64,000 nucleotides of DNA, taken from contig CATIUR010000004.1 of NCBI GenBank assembly GCA_949592205.1, positions 71,893,837 to 71,957,836 of the forward strand. The letters run 5' to 3'. This document shows positions 23,438-35,337 of this stretch, in pieces (the first letter of the stretch is position 1; each line of letters starts with the position of its first letter). Made by a program: the position numbers and the translations under genes. Below the pieces are notes generated by a model. It saw only the letters and a program-made list of their open reading frames with translations, searched no databases and was not told the DNA's origin. This DNA comes from Helichrysum umbraculigerum. Its lineage: Eukaryota > Streptophyta > Magnoliopsida > Asterales > Asteraceae.

Positions 23438-24420
23438 ATATAACACACTCAAAATTCACCAAGGCTATATAATTTTTTATTTTTTATTTCGGAAGCGTAT
23501 TAGACATAAACAATTTAGATTATAAATATAAATATCATTGCCAAGGTTACATTTAAATGATACCACATAGATTGCATATAAAAACCAAAATGCAATCCAC
23601 AAGGTATCATTCCATCATAATTCAATACATCTTGGAATGGTACGCCTTAGTATAATTCAATTCACATATGTTGATAAATCATTAGTTAGTTAAACCAAAA
23701 CAGAGCGAGCAGTTTCAAACATCCCATTCCCATCATCTTGCTCACCCACATAACCAAAATATCCTGCAAGAGTAATGAGGGGGATTAGCACAAAGCTAAG
23801 TGAACAGATCAATAACCAACAATCTAATTTAGCTTAATAATAGTCTACAACTAAGCAGTCAACAACTAGCGTCAAAGAGGATTGGTGGTCCTTGAGGCAC
23901 CCTAATGCCGCGGAGGCCCCCAAGCAACGCTTACAATCACTGACGGCCAAATCAGTGATCTAACCAATAGTTTAGTACTATTACCGCTTCCAACATTAAG
24001 TCAATGAACAACACATGTACAAAGCTCTAATGTTATCCAAGTAATAATACTCAAACCCGATCGCAATCGACCTGTGAACAATTCATATAATCCATACTCA
24101 TCATGGCAATATATATCAAGATAAACAATACGTCGAATAAACCAAGGTTACCCGTTGTAACCCTATCGTTACAACCACTTTAAACTGAAGGTCTATGATC
24201 CACTCACCCTTACTGTGGTAGTCTCCACTCAGAGATCTAATCTCACTGAGTCTTCGCTTTATCTGAAAATACAACCAACCCGAATTAGTTTCTCGTATCA
24301 AGCTTGTTATAATTTAATCGTGTACATAATGTCAAGTAATTGCATATACTACACTTACAATACTGATTAATCACATTAGCACACAAATCACAAGTCATCA
24401 AATTCATCAAAATATAACGT

Positions 24421-24680
24421 GCAAACGCGATCCTGAAAAAGGGAGGCTGGATCGCGTTCCATAGTACAAAGTATTCTGTTACCGTTTTTCACTTGCAAAC
24501 GCGATCCGGGTACATGGTCTGGATCGCGTTCGTAAGAACAAATTGTGCCCGACCCAAAACAACACTAGCTAACGCGATCCGTCAAAGAGTTTCAGGATCG
24601 CGTTTCAAAGAACAAAACTAATCCAACCCCAATTAACACTGACTAACGCGATCCGGGTGTATGAAGCTGGATGGCTTTCT
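24421..24680. repeat. W LTR hairpin array (left copy)
   Basis: Four inverted repeats with 10-base arms AACGCGATCC and GGATCGCGTT around 12-20-base loops, spaced about 60-75 bases apart. In this copy the last right arm has decayed (GGATGGCTTT). The matching array at 55711-55970 has all four pairs intact. Confidence 0.92.
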
Positions 24681-25135
24681 TCACTTTTTCAGCAACAAAA
24701 AACCCAGATCAGCAAGAACACCATCACGAACCAAAAACCCTAATTTCACCAAATCAGTTGCAATACACATTTATTGACATACAATAACTTCAAGGATCAT
24801 CATGTAACATGTTATAACAACAAATAACTATCATCAAACTCAAATCCATGCTTGATCACACCTTTAACCTAATTACTTTGAACCCTAACATTTATGCATA
24901 CAATTAGGCAATTTAATCTTACAATCGAGATGATGACGAGATGAAGATGATGATGATGATGAGAAACCCGAATCAAATCACTAGCTAGTTCTTCACTTCC
25001 TTTGATTTTTAAGATGGAATGTGTATGTGTGTGTGTGTTCTTGATGCTAGAGAGAAATTGGGGGAAAAAGATGAGTTAGTCGACATATCCCCCACCCAAC
25101 TCCCATATTAGGTAGTGAAATGCTATACCCGTTCT

Positions 25136-25140
25136 AAGCC
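25136..25140. repeat. Target-site duplication of B, left copy (AAGCC)
   Basis: AAGCC precedes the B LTR start TGTAGG and recurs at 49605-49609 after the B LTR end. It lies within the W 3' LTR; the uninterrupted W 5' LTR has a single copy (near 56425). Confidence 0.93.
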
Positions 25141-25401
25141 TGTAGGTTCCACTTATACGGACCAAATCGAGTAGTTCAACTAGTTTGTTAAAGCGGAAAT
25201 CAAACAAACTAATATATGCAAGATTAACACGATAAATGACCAAAACACAAAGTGTATGTTTATATATATGAAATGCTAGCAACAATACATACACTTGGAC
25301 ACAAACACACAAAGATCAAATAACACCTAGAGAGTATTCTGTGATAATAAGAGTGCTATGTGTGTGTAAAATGTCTTGGAAAAACAAAAGCTGGCGAGCT
25401 T

Positions 25402-25411
25402 CTATTTATAG
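25402..25411 (-). promoter_or_regulatory. B LTR TATA box
   Basis: CTATAAATAG on the - strand, 15 bases downstream of the last palindrome of the array. The copy in the 5' LTR is at 49342-49351 and would drive the genomic RNA. Confidence 0.75.
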
Positions 25412-25426
25412 CCTGATCCAGACGTT

Positions 25427-25553
25427 ATGCGACACAAGCCTTGTGTCGCATAGATTGCTTATGCGACACAAGCCTTGTGTCGAATGGAATGGTTCTGCGA
25501 CACAATCCTTGTGTCGCATGGAATGGATCTGCGACACAATGCTTGTGTCGCAT
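25427..25553. repeat. B LTR palindrome array (left copy)
   Basis: Four near-perfect palindromes with arms TGCGACACAA and TTGTGTCGCA around 2-4-base centres, spaced about 30-35 bases. They sit immediately upstream of the TATA box. The same motif recurs at 28441-28746, 29065-29257 and 48463-48769 in the element interior. Confidence 0.95.
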
Positions 25554-25923
25554 GATTACAAAAATTGTAATTAAACTAAGTCTAAAACTATTCAATATGT
25601 AATTACAATATCGACACAATTATAGACCAAGACCAACTGACAGACACACATTGATGTACCAACAAACTCCCCCATGTCTTCAGCTTGGTCTTCAAAAATT
25701 CTTCGATTGGCTTCAGTCTTCTAAAATGCAGATCTTCAAACGTCTGGACTTCAAACCCATCCAGGTGGAAAGTTTCCACCAGCATGCATGCCAAAGGTGA
25801 AGCATATATCAACGATTTTCTGAAATCGTTTCGCTAATACAGAGTGGAACTAATTTCCTGGATTGTAGCGAATCCGATTGTCGAATAGCTTCTTCATGTC
25901 ACTTCTGGACAGATTAATCAAGC

Positions 25924-28349
25924 TCATTGGGTCAAAAATTCTGAAGTTGGCTTTTCGTAGACCCCACAAAGATCCTGTCTGAGGCTCTGAATCTGGTACA
26001 ATACTAAGACGGCTTCGCCAGTGTGAGCATCCAGTTCCCAGTAATGAAAACGTTTCAGTAGATTGAATGGAACTGTTTCCAGAGCGATTTCAGTCAGACA
26101 TTCAGCAGGCGGATAGTGAACTCTTACAATTGGCTGCTTGGTCTTTGGATCGAGCTTCTTCTTGAACGTGTACCTAGTACCCAGTATTGGTTTGACATAA
26201 TGATATTTTTTTCGTTTAATTTCCTCACGCATGACCTTTTGAATAACATCAGCTACTTTGTCTTCGTAAGGATTTATCAACTGAAGCTGAGAGAGACGAA
26301 CGATGTCATGCTTTGGCAATGTACTCAATATCCTCAGTGATCGACGAAAGTACTGGATACCGTCGAGTCTCTTAATCATTAACCTCCCTTTACTCACCTT
26401 CCAGCTTTTTATCAGTCCAGTATAATCACCACCAACCTGATATTTCTTGCATGTAACTGGAGCAGGTTCTGGATTTTTACCTTTTGGAAACCAGTTATCC
26501 CTTTCTCTGATGGGCATTTCCATGTCAAAAGATACACATTCGGATGTATCCTGAGGGAAAATGTCATTATAATTTGTCGATTCACGAACAGGGATTGGTT
26601 TTCTTATGAAGAACTGGAGGGTACAGACGATTCTTGAGCGGGAGCGGCTTGAGAAGTAGATCCTGGTACATACTTGAACGCAGGCCCTGACTCATCGTCT
26701 GAAGAATCAGATAATACAACACCCTCGTGAGGATAAGCTGGACGATCAGTATATTCTTCATCAGGATTAAGCTCTTCTTGTTCAACATCAACATCATCAT
26801 CATTATTAGCAGAGTTGAAGTCAAAAGATTCTTCAGGCGCACGACCGTCATCGTCAACCGCAGATTGAAAGTAAGTCAAATTACAATACGTGTAATCTAC
26901 AGCTAGCGGTTTTGGTTGCCCTGGTTGCTCAATAATATACTCAAGAACAAGAGTTGTTTCATTAAAAGCAGAATTTGTTACATCATCAGGAATTACATTT
27001 TCTTCGCCCTCGGCGGAAACCCTAGGTGTTGATTCTATAGCTGGTTGGGCTGTCTCCCCCGAAGCAATAGCTTGGGTTTCCAGTCTCAAAATCTTGGATC
27101 TCAGCTCTTCATTTTCCTTTTCAATCCGGGAGATCCTGGCATCCTGAGCTTCAAAAATCGCTGCCTGAGCGGCCATATCTTGCTGCATCTGAGTGATCTT
27201 GCTCAGGAGCTCTTCAATAACAGCTGGATGAGGAGTGATCGGAGTTTCAGTCCTCGGGAGCTCAGAAGATGTAGAGGTGGAAGTGCGGGAGCATCTGACC
27301 AGAGGGTTCAAATCAGCATCAGCACAAGTGTCTCGAGGCCTTTTTCCTCGGTTAGAAGATTCAGGACGTGGAGAAGGATGCTGATAAGCATCGATCTCAC
27401 GATCTAGATCTACCAACTCCGGATCTGGTTGCTGAATTGGCGGTTGTGGAACTGGAGGCTGTTGTACTGGAGGCTGAGGGATAGGTTGTTCAGGTGCTGG
27501 TGCGTTGAATTGCTCACCAGGCAAGGGAACATAAGCAGGATCAATGATGTGACCGAACAAAGCAACCTCACGTTCTGGTGCCTGTCCCTGCCTCGCAAAA
27601 GTAGTACAAGTGGTGTAGATCCTGGTATTCATCGGTGTCTGCTTGAAAGTGAAGGATGCGACCACTGGAAGGCCGGGATGCAGATGATTAAGCAGTAACT
27701 GAGTAAACCGAGGATATAAAGCCCATTTGTCCTTAGCATCCAAGGCGTTGTTGACAAAACCCCTGAAGATATAACCGGAGAAGTTAAAGGGTTTGTTGTA
27801 GATCAGGGCAAGAATAGCAGAGGCAGTAGAAAATTTCATTCCTTCAAGACCTACCCTGCGACTGGATAAGCAGACGATGACAATGTGAGCAAGATATCTC
27901 CAGACCTTTGTCATGTAGGTCTTTTTGTATTGATCAACTGGAATATCTTGATATCCAATCGATCGCATGCCCTGTGCAATTGCACCTGGAGTGAACTGGG
28001 TGATCATATCAGAATTGTCACCGAACTCAAAGAAATCTCGAATAAGCTGCTCAGAGAAGATAACTTGGCGGCCACTGACAGTAGAAATGATACGAGTATC
28101 CGCTTCATCATAGTTGACCACCGCGTTGTCCCAAAACTCGGTGATATGATTTGTTAAGATCCGAGTATCAGCAGTGATAGCTTTGTGAATTCGAGAGCGA
28201 CGAAGAAAGGCTATCATTGGTCGGTACGGGCGCGAAGTCTCGACAGTTGTATTCATGTACGCCACGATATTGTGACGTGGCTCCCAGAAGTATTTAGAGA
28301 CATCGATCTCTGCGGGTGCTGGAGCAGCTTGAGCAGGTTGTTCAGCCAT
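25924..28349 (-). pseudogene. B post-pol (env-position) protein, one frameshift
   Basis: About 780 codons: 581 in one frame (28349-26604), then a frameshift near 26600-26640 into a second frame ending at 25924 (visible from about 26640). Residues 15-270 are globular (start EIDVSKYFWEPRHNIVAYMN; YPRFTQLLLNHL near 212) and resemble the protein often seen beside Copia pol in Asteraceae genomes. Residues 284-310 are a Pro/Gln repeat, 377-427 a likely coiled coil (SRIEKENEELRSKILRLE), and 500-555 very acidic. The second frame is basic (EEIKRKKYHYVKPILGTRY). It sits in the Sirevirus env-like position, but I see no signal peptide or clear transmembrane helix, so an envelope role is doubtful. The start is the first ATG after the palindrome-rich spacer. 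Confidence 0.8.
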
Positions 28350-28440
28350 TTCTACAAAAATAACAATAATACAACCAAAACTCGAAAAGCGTTAGCGTTA
28401 GTACTAAAAAATAATTCGCGTTTTGATTTTACAAATGTTC

Positions 28441-28746
28441 TGTGACACAATAGTTGTGTCGCACGAGGTCCATACGACATAAGGACTGTGTCGTAGAAGG
28501 ACACTACGACACAAGCCTTGTGTCGTATGACACGTGTCACGCGGACAGCATTTCCTCTGCATTTAGCATTTTTTGAGAAATTAATCTCGGATGCGACATA
28601 GCCCGTGTGCCATATGATGTGTCATATAAAACAGGTACGACATAACATTTGTGTCGTATAAAAATACGACATAACCAGCAAGAATCAATACGACATAAAA
28701 TAAGCAATCTATACGACACAACAGTTGTGTCGTATGTTATGTCGCA
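28441..28746. repeat. B interior palindrome cluster 1
   Basis: Repeats of (T/A)(G/A)CGACA(C/T)AA and its complement. Two versions of the arms occur as matched pairs: TACGACACAA with TTGTGTCGTA (28504-28530 and 28711-28737), against TGCGACACAA with TTGTGTCGCA in the LTR. Several units are one-armed or weaker. Confidence 0.88.
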
Positions 28747-29064
28747 AAGATGAACACCATATGAAACCCAGATTCGATCGATGAAATTTTTTGGGGTTTT
28801 TGAAATCTACTCGTACCCTAGGGTTCGCAATCAACAGGGGATCAATAATATGTATTTATCTAACCATAATAACCCCTAAACCCTAAATAATTTAACGAAA
28901 AACCGAAACCCTAAAAACGTAATACGGGTCGATCAAAATCAAGGCATAATATGCAATAAAAACACGAAAGGATTATACCTAAAGATGCGCAAAGAGATGA
29001 GGAACAAGAATCGATCAACAAATCGCGGTGAAAAGCCTTCGAAAACGCGAATCCGAATGAAAAT

Positions 29065-29257
29065 CGCTTGTGTCGCAAAATCGCCTTTGTGTCGTATATT
29101 TTGTGTCGTGAAAGTTTTGAAAACGTAAATGATTATGTCGTACGATGTGAATAGTTAACCAGTGACTCGCATACGACATAATATACGACACTAACAGACG
29201 AATACGACACAAGTCTTGTGTCGTATAACTTGAGTACGACACAGTGGTTGTGTCGCA
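29065..29257. repeat. B interior palindrome cluster 2
   Basis: Seven or more copies of the CGACACAA/TTGTGTCG motif, including a full pair ATACGACACAAG-CTTGTGTCGTAT around 29201-29227 and CGACACAGTGGTTGTGTCG near 29236-29255. Confidence 0.85.
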
Positions 29258-29854
29258 CAGAACACAGAGCAAAATTTTGAAGATTAAGAATTTGATTTCG
29301 ATGCCGATTCGGATTTTGATTTTAGAATTTTCGCAAAGAAGATGACTTGTGACTTAGAAAAAATAAAATAAAAAAGATAAAATACAATTTAAAGAATATT
29401 AAAGAGATAAAACTAAATATAAACATAAAAGAAAAGAAACAAATACAACTAAAAGCGTAAAATTTATAAAATCTTTTTGGTGACGGAGTTGAGATTCTGG
29501 TTAGGGATCATACCGAAATAACATGCAATTATTAGGAATAGTAAGAGTTATTTTGATTATCAGTATATTTGTCCACTTTAAATTTACGTGTCACATTTAA
29601 AACACCTTTTATGAAAATTATTTCAAGACGATTACCGATATTGTTTGTCCACTTAAGTATGTTACAACCGTGTCTGTGGAGCTAACTTTTATTGTTAGTA
29701 TGAATAGTTCTCTGTGGCCCCCACCATTGATATACCCCTATAACCCAGACAATAACATAGTTTCCATATTTAGAAAGAATAAAGAAAGATCATTTTTAAG
29801 AATCAGGTTAGAGTTGACAGGTCAGTACGGAAGTACAGCAAAGCAACCTAACGT

Positions 29855-30002
29855 GATTCAAGTATAATCAAAACCAATCGCAGTCAAACTGAAGTTGGAG
29901 TTTCCCAAACAGCGACCTTGTTTAGTGTGATTTAAGATTAAGCAAAACCGATCGCAGTCAAACTGAATTTGGAGTTTCCCAAACAGCGACCTTGTTCAGT
30001 AT
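29855..30002. repeat. Tandem duplication of a 74-base unit
   Basis: 29855-29928 and 29929-30002 match with few changes; both contain CGCAGTCAAACTGAA and GGAGTTTCCCAAACAGCGAC. It is a local duplication in the B spacer. Confidence 0.9.
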
Positions 30003-30496
30003 CTTCAAGATTTTTAAGTGCATTGACCTGTATTTGCTTAACCCCAAGTTTATATTAACTGTTACCAGTTCTGTACTTACGTACAACAGAGGCAACAACC
30101 AGCATAAACTCCCAAATGATTTCAGATAAAAGTTCCAAAGATAGAAATATGTTAAGCTACGCTAAGGAATTAAGACATTGAGTCGTACATCACACGGTGT
30201 TTACCACAAGATAGTAGACACATATTTAAATGATTTCTTAATAACCCAGAGACCGGTGTGTATCATGCCTACCAGTACATCGCATGATGAAGACAATTTT
30301 CATAAAAACTGTTTTAAGTGTGTCAGATAAACCTACTGACACATCAAAGATAAACCTTATATTTCCATTTTGTGTATGTCACCCGATGTACTATCATATC
30401 CCAAGTTGTTTACTGACTCAACTCAACGTCTATTTTAAAAATGTAGCAACCATTGCATTTCTTTGATACTAACGAGTATAAAGAGTGGCGGTTGCC

Positions 30497-30519
30497 TTTT
30501 TTTTTTTTTTTTTTTTTTT
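30497..30519 (-). repeat. Homopolymer A23 (T23 on + strand)
   Basis: An uninterrupted run of 23 T on the + strand, 47 bases after the pol stop of B on the - strand. Likely a simple repeat; the exact length may be affected by sequencing. Confidence 0.95.
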
Positions 30520-30566
30520 GACCAAAACAATAAAGCAAATAAACTGTACAGAAATTAAGTCACAAA

Positions 30567-33500
30567 TCACTTCTTGAGATCAAGGGAAATCATCCCTATC
30601 ATATCCACAAGTTCGTCGAAACGAGCACGCGAAAATGCTTTTGTGAATAAGTTGGCTTTTTGCTTAAGGGTATCTATGTGAATGAGGTCAATTAAATGTT
30701 TCTCATAGCAATCTCGTATGAAGTGAAACCTAATCTCTATGTTCTTGGTCTTAGAGTGTTGAACGGGATTGCGAATAATAGATATAGCAGCAGTATTATC
30801 AATATGAATAGGAGTCAAAGTAAGAAGTAACCCATAGTCACGCAATTGATGTTGAATCCACAAAATCTGTGCACAACAGCTTGCAGCAGCAATGTATTCA
30901 GCTTCCGCTGTTGAGGTGGAAACTGTGGTTTGCTTCTTACACTGCCAAGACACCAATCGAGAACCGAGATATTGGCATCCTCCTGTAGTTGACTTTTTAT
31001 CCGAATTGCAGCCGCCATAATCAGAATCGGAATAGGCAGTGAGAGCAAAATTTTTCTCATTTGAGTACCATAGACCAAGTGATGGTCTATATTTGAAGTA
31101 AACAAAAATTCGCTTCACAGCCTTCATGTGAGAAACCTTGGGCTTTGCTTGATACCTGGAACAGATAGACACAGCAAACACAATATCGGGTCTGGATGCA
31201 GTGAGATACATCAGTGATCTTATCATAGAACGATAGTCCCGCTCCTTGCAATCTTCTTCGTGTTCAGCGGGTCCGAGTTTGTGATCAGTTTCAATGGGAG
31301 TACCGTATGGCTTACAGTCATGGAGTTCATACCGAGTCAACATGTCATTGACATATTTGGACTGATGAATGTAGAAACCCTTGTCAGACTGCTCAACCTG
31401 TACACCTAGAAAGAACTTAAGTTCTCCCATGGCACTCATCTCAAACTCGGACTTCATAATCTTCTCGAAGTCTCTGCACAAAGAATCATTTGTTGAACCA
31501 AATATGATGTCGTCCACGTAAACCTGCACAAGTAACAAATCTTTTCCAACCCTAATTATGAAGAGAGTGCTATCAATTTGGCCTCGTGAGAAGCCATTTC
31601 TCGTGAGATGATTTGCCAACCTCGCATACCAAGCTCTTGGAGCTTGATGAAGACCATATAATTCCTTGCCTAACTTGAACACATAATCAGGATGGTTTTG
31701 ATCTTCAAAACCAGGAGGTTGCAAGACATACACATCCTTCAGAACCTCTCCATACAGAAATGCGCTCTTGACATCGAGTTGATAAACCCGAAAACCTTTA
31801 AATGTCGCATAAGCCAGAAAAATGCGAATGGATTCCAATCTTGCAACTAGAGCAAACACATCATCATAGTCTAAACCATCAATCTGAGTAAAACCTTGAA
31901 CAACCAACCGAGCCTTATTCCGAATAACTACGCCTCTGTCATCTTTCTTCACGCGATAAACCCAGCGAGTTCCAATTGGATCGACATCTTTGGGTAAAGG
32001 AACCAAATCCCAGACTTCAAGCTTCTTGAATTGATTCAGTTCTTCTTGCATAGCCTCAACCCAGTATGGATCTTTCAAAGCTTCAGCTATTTTCTTTGGT
32101 TCATGCTGAGACAAGAAGCATTCTTCCAATTCTTCTTCAACACAGGCAAAATTGACAGATGAAGATTCTTCACGGACTTCATTAGCAGCAGTTTGATGCC
32201 TAGTTAAAACACCTTGTTGAAGCTCACCAATGATATTTTCAGTGGGGTGAGAAGAATGAATTCTAAGCTGAGGAATCGGATCAGGCACAATGATCGAATC
32301 CAAATTTGACAGATCACCTCCTGGATTTTCAATTTCAACTGAGCTATCAGTGGCAGTACCCTCATTATCAATTGGTGTGACAATATCGGTTTCAGTTTGA
32401 GGATTAGATTCAGAAGCCACTTGATCAACATCGGAGGGATTGTCATCATTGACAATATTCTTTGGAGGTACTACTCTAGAATTGGAGATTGAGTCGTCAG
32501 AAGAAAGATCCAATCCATGAAGTAGAGACACCACCAGTTCTTCTTCACTAAATTTGGGAAGATTGAAAGAGTCCACCAACTTATCATACTCAAACAAGGA
32601 CTCAGGTCCCTTGCCTTTTGGAGAATCAGTATATTTCATAAACCTTACTTCAAAATGTTCCTCTATTCTCCCAGTAGACTTGTTGAAAACTCTTTTATTC
32701 GGCGAGTTCACAGAATATCCCAAAAATAACCCATCGACTGCTTTTTAATCAAATTTGCCTACCGAGTCCTTAGTAATTAAGATTGTGCAAGGACACCCGA
32801 AAGGCTCAAGAAACTTCAAATTTGGTTTGCGATTATTCAGCAATTCATAACATGTTTTCTTTCGCTTTTTAACTATCGAAACCCTATTTAACACATAGCA
32901 GGCAGTGTTAACAGCTTCTGCCCAAAAAGTGGTAGGCAGATGCGCATCAGACAACATGGTTCTTGCTGTCTCAATGATTGTCCTATTCTTTCTTTCAGCT
33001 ACTCCATTTTGCTGAGGAGTACGAGCAGCACTAAACTGATGAAAGATTCCCTTTTGAAGACAATACATTTCCAAGGTTTTGTTCTTGAATTCGGTTCCAT
33101 TATCACTGCGCAGTTTATTGATTTTTAGATTGCACAGATTTTCCAGTCTGTCGAACAAGTAGATTAAAGTATCAGCTGTTTCATCCTTTCCAGCCAAGAA
33201 ATACACCCAAGAAAACCTTGAGTAATCATCAGTAACAACCAGACAGTATGATTTTCCTCCAATACTTTTCTTATTCACAGGACCGAACAAATCCATGTGA
33301 AGCAGTTCCAATGGAGATTCAATGGAGTTCACCAGCTTAGACTTATGGAACTTCTTGTGTTGTTTCCCTTTGAGACAGGAAACGCATTCATCATCAGTTA
33401 CGAATGATTTTTTAGGCACACCTAACACAAGATCATTATTTACAAGATAATTCATTTTGCGAAAATGAATATGTCCCATTCGTCTGTGCCAAAGCAGTGA

Positions 33501-33893
33501 ATCTGTAGAAGATGATTTTGATAGCAAACAAGTATGCTCCTTGGTAACCACAGTTTGCATATCCAAAATGTACGAGTTGCGTACACGGGGTGCTCTCAGT
33601 AACACCCATTCCTCGGGAATAACAAATCCCGGTTTCAGAATTAAACATTCAACATCTGTAAATGCGGTAGTGAACTTCTTGTCGCAGACTTGAGAAACAC
33701 TGATTAGATTGTGTTGCAGTTCCTCGACATAGTTCACTTTATCAAAACTCACTTGCCCATTAGAAAGTGTACCCTGACCCGTTATGTTACCACCTGTATC
33801 TCCCGCAAAAGCAACATGTCCTCCGCGATATGGTTTCACATCAGACAGAAGAGACATGTCACCAGTCATGTGCCGTGAGCAGCCACTATCCAC
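30567..33893 (-). pseudogene. B Pol (Ty1/Copia: protease-integrase-RT-RNase H), one in-frame stop
   Basis: One frame of about 1110 codons with a single TAA at 32745-32747. It begins with the protease site DSGCSRHMTGD; an in-frame TAG lies 11 codons upstream (33927-33929). Next are the pre-integrase region (HRRMGHIHFRKMN... CVSCLKGKQH) and integrase core (MDLFGPV, SDNGTEFKN, NGVAERKNRTI). RT has YVDD at 31509-31520. RNase H shows AYSDSDYGG, AEAEYIAA, IDNTAAI and SKTKNIEIRFHFIRD. The motifs look catalytically complete, so one stop may be the only block. It ends KK-stop at 30567, before the 2.2 kb spacer. Length and order fit Copia Pol. Confidence 0.94.
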
Positions 33894-33952
33894 ATACCAT
33901 TTACTTCTTTGTATATGATCTGACTGCTACAGCACAACATAGAGAGAGTTAG

Positions 33953-35337
33953 TTAGTTAGAAATGGAGACCCAGGCCTTGACAGACTTGGGTACTCCAGA
34001 GACCTCATCAATAATAACTACATCAGTTAAAACTTTGTTTTTCAATAAATCAGGTGCAATTCCTGATGCAGTATTACTTGATGATGAGTCATTTAACGAC
34101 TCTTTTGGTCTCCAAACTTTCACAGGAACAATAGTGGGTTGCTTGTTAACATTGTCAGGCTGTTTAACCAGAGGTTTACTAGGCCTAGCATCATTAACTT
34201 TCGGGATAGAAGTATGAGAAAGTGAACCCGTCTTTGAAAAAGATTTAACAAATGAATTTTTGTAAACAGAATTTCTGGGAACACCTTTTGAAAACTTCTT
34301 TCTCAAAAGCAACGGGCATTGATTAATCAAGTGACCTTGTTTCTTGCAGTAGAAACATGATCGTCTTTCCTTAAAGGTTCGGTCGTTACTGCCTAAAAAT
34401 TGAGGTGAGACAGGTAACTTATGTGAGAATGTTGAAGTGGATGCCCCAGAATGTGAAACAGAAGCTTTAACAGAATTCTTAATTGATTTGTTATTAGTAT
34501 TCTGTAAATCTTTCCTTTTATGTTCAGCCTTAACCTTAGTATTCATTTGAAAAGTTTCATCATCTATTTCAGTAGTAAGGATGTGATGTTCAGGCTTAAT
34601 GTTTTTCTTTTCACATTGAGGCACAAACTTACAGGGAACATCCTCAACCTCGACCTCTTCTTCAATAGTTTTTAAGGGAGCAGGCGAAAAACTACCAAAG
34701 GAGGTAAACTTGACGGTTCCTGAGGGGGTAAACCTAACAGGTTCAAAAGGCTTCACAGGTTCAGCCTTAATTGTCTTAGGTTTCTTCTTATCATGGTTTA
34801 CTTCTATGTTGGCTTTATAGAATTCAGGCAACTTAAACGGATTCAAACTAACAGGTTCACATACAGGCATAGCTACTTTCTTAACAACCGGCTCATTAAC
34901 TGATATTTCACCGGGCTTTGCATCTACTAAAGCAGTAGGCACAAAATCTTTAATTTCATCCTTAGACGGTCTACACAAATTCACATCTAAAGACGGAGGC
35001 GGTTGATGATGATAACCATAACCGGACTTATCTTTAGAACTAGTTCTACCCGTCTGTAGGATATCAGTAAAGACCAAGGCTGAAGTGTTGTTATTCTTGA
35101 GTTTTCGTTGGAAATCAACAGCTTTAGCTTGAGAGTCAGCCAATTCTTTTTTTAAATGAGCAATCATTTTAAGTAACTGTCAATTTCATCTTGATTACTG
35201 AAAATTAGAGCTTTTAGCTCCTTTTTATCTTCAATAAGTTGATTAATGTTACTTTCAAAGTGTTTCTCATTATTTTTTAAAACTTTGTTTGCTTCCATCA
35301 AATTCAAGATATCTGACTTCAAGTTGTCATTATGTTC
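33953..35337 (-). pseudogene. B Gag, C-terminal part with second zinc knuckle
   Basis: About 404 codons open from 35167, plus about 55 codons upstream in another frame up to the Z insertion at 35337. The frames are separated by a one-base loss in an A-run near 35175. The start is coiled-coil (LKKELADSQAKAVDFQRKLK), similar to the corresponding part of A. A CCHC knuckle CFYCKKQGHLINQC lies near 34330-34370, and a Lys/Ser-rich tail ends KSVKAWVSISN. The Gag stop TAA (33953-33955) is followed 26 bases later by the pol-frame TAG. The pol frame relation is the same in A. Confidence 0.83.

Larger units (their letters stand above)
23438..25140 (-). repeat. W 3' LTR, first part
   Basis: Direct repeat of 54731-56434 or so; B interrupts it after 25140 and it ends at 49610-49837. 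It holds the AACGCGATCC array (24421-24680) and, near 24945-25080, a GAT microsatellite, a TG run and a CT-rich leader-like stretch on the - strand. No gene. Confidence 0.92.
25141..25664 (-). repeat. B 3' LTR (left copy)
   Basis: Direct repeat of 49081-49604, starting TGTAGGTTCC and ending GTACCAACA. It contains four CGACACAA palindromes (25427-25553) and a TATA box (25402-25411, - strand CTATAAATAG). The - strand sequence directly upstream (25665-25674) is the purine-rich GGGGGAGTT polypurine tract. Confidence 0.95.
28350..29480 (-). other. B spacer ahead of the post-pol gene, with two palindrome clusters
   Basis: No gene. It holds clusters of the LTR palindrome at 28441-28746 and 29065-29257, separated by AT-rich DNA with AACCCTAAA-type runs (28860-28915). 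On the - strand this region leads directly into the post-pol gene start at 28349, so it may act as promoter or leader for that gene. Confidence 0.75.
29481..30566 (-). other. B spacer after pol, no gene
   Basis: AT-rich spacer downstream of the pol stop. It shares the string CAAGACGATTACCGATATT (29624-29642) with the A spacer. It also contains a 74-base tandem duplication (29855-30002) and an A23 run on the - strand (30497-30519). No convincing frame. Confidence 0.75.

Noticed and set aside
24421..24680. CRISPR-like array of regularly spaced repeats
   Set aside because: The units are inverted repeats duplicated in both LTRs of a plant retrotransposon, with no cas genes and short variable loops rather than spacers.
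28860..28915. AACCCTAAA runs as an interstitial telomere repeat
   Set aside because: Only a few imperfect, irregular copies inside the B spacer; no tandem array.
30497..30519. A23 tail as the end of a LINE or processed pseudogene
   Set aside because: No flanking target-site duplication and no LINE or gene sequence upstream; B pol and its spacer run through it.
33921..33929. TAG-CAG-TCA at the start of B pol, resembling a leaky stop context
   Set aside because: The Gag frame already ends at TAA (33953-33955) in another frame, so suppression of this TAG would not join Gag to Pol; A lacks the motif.
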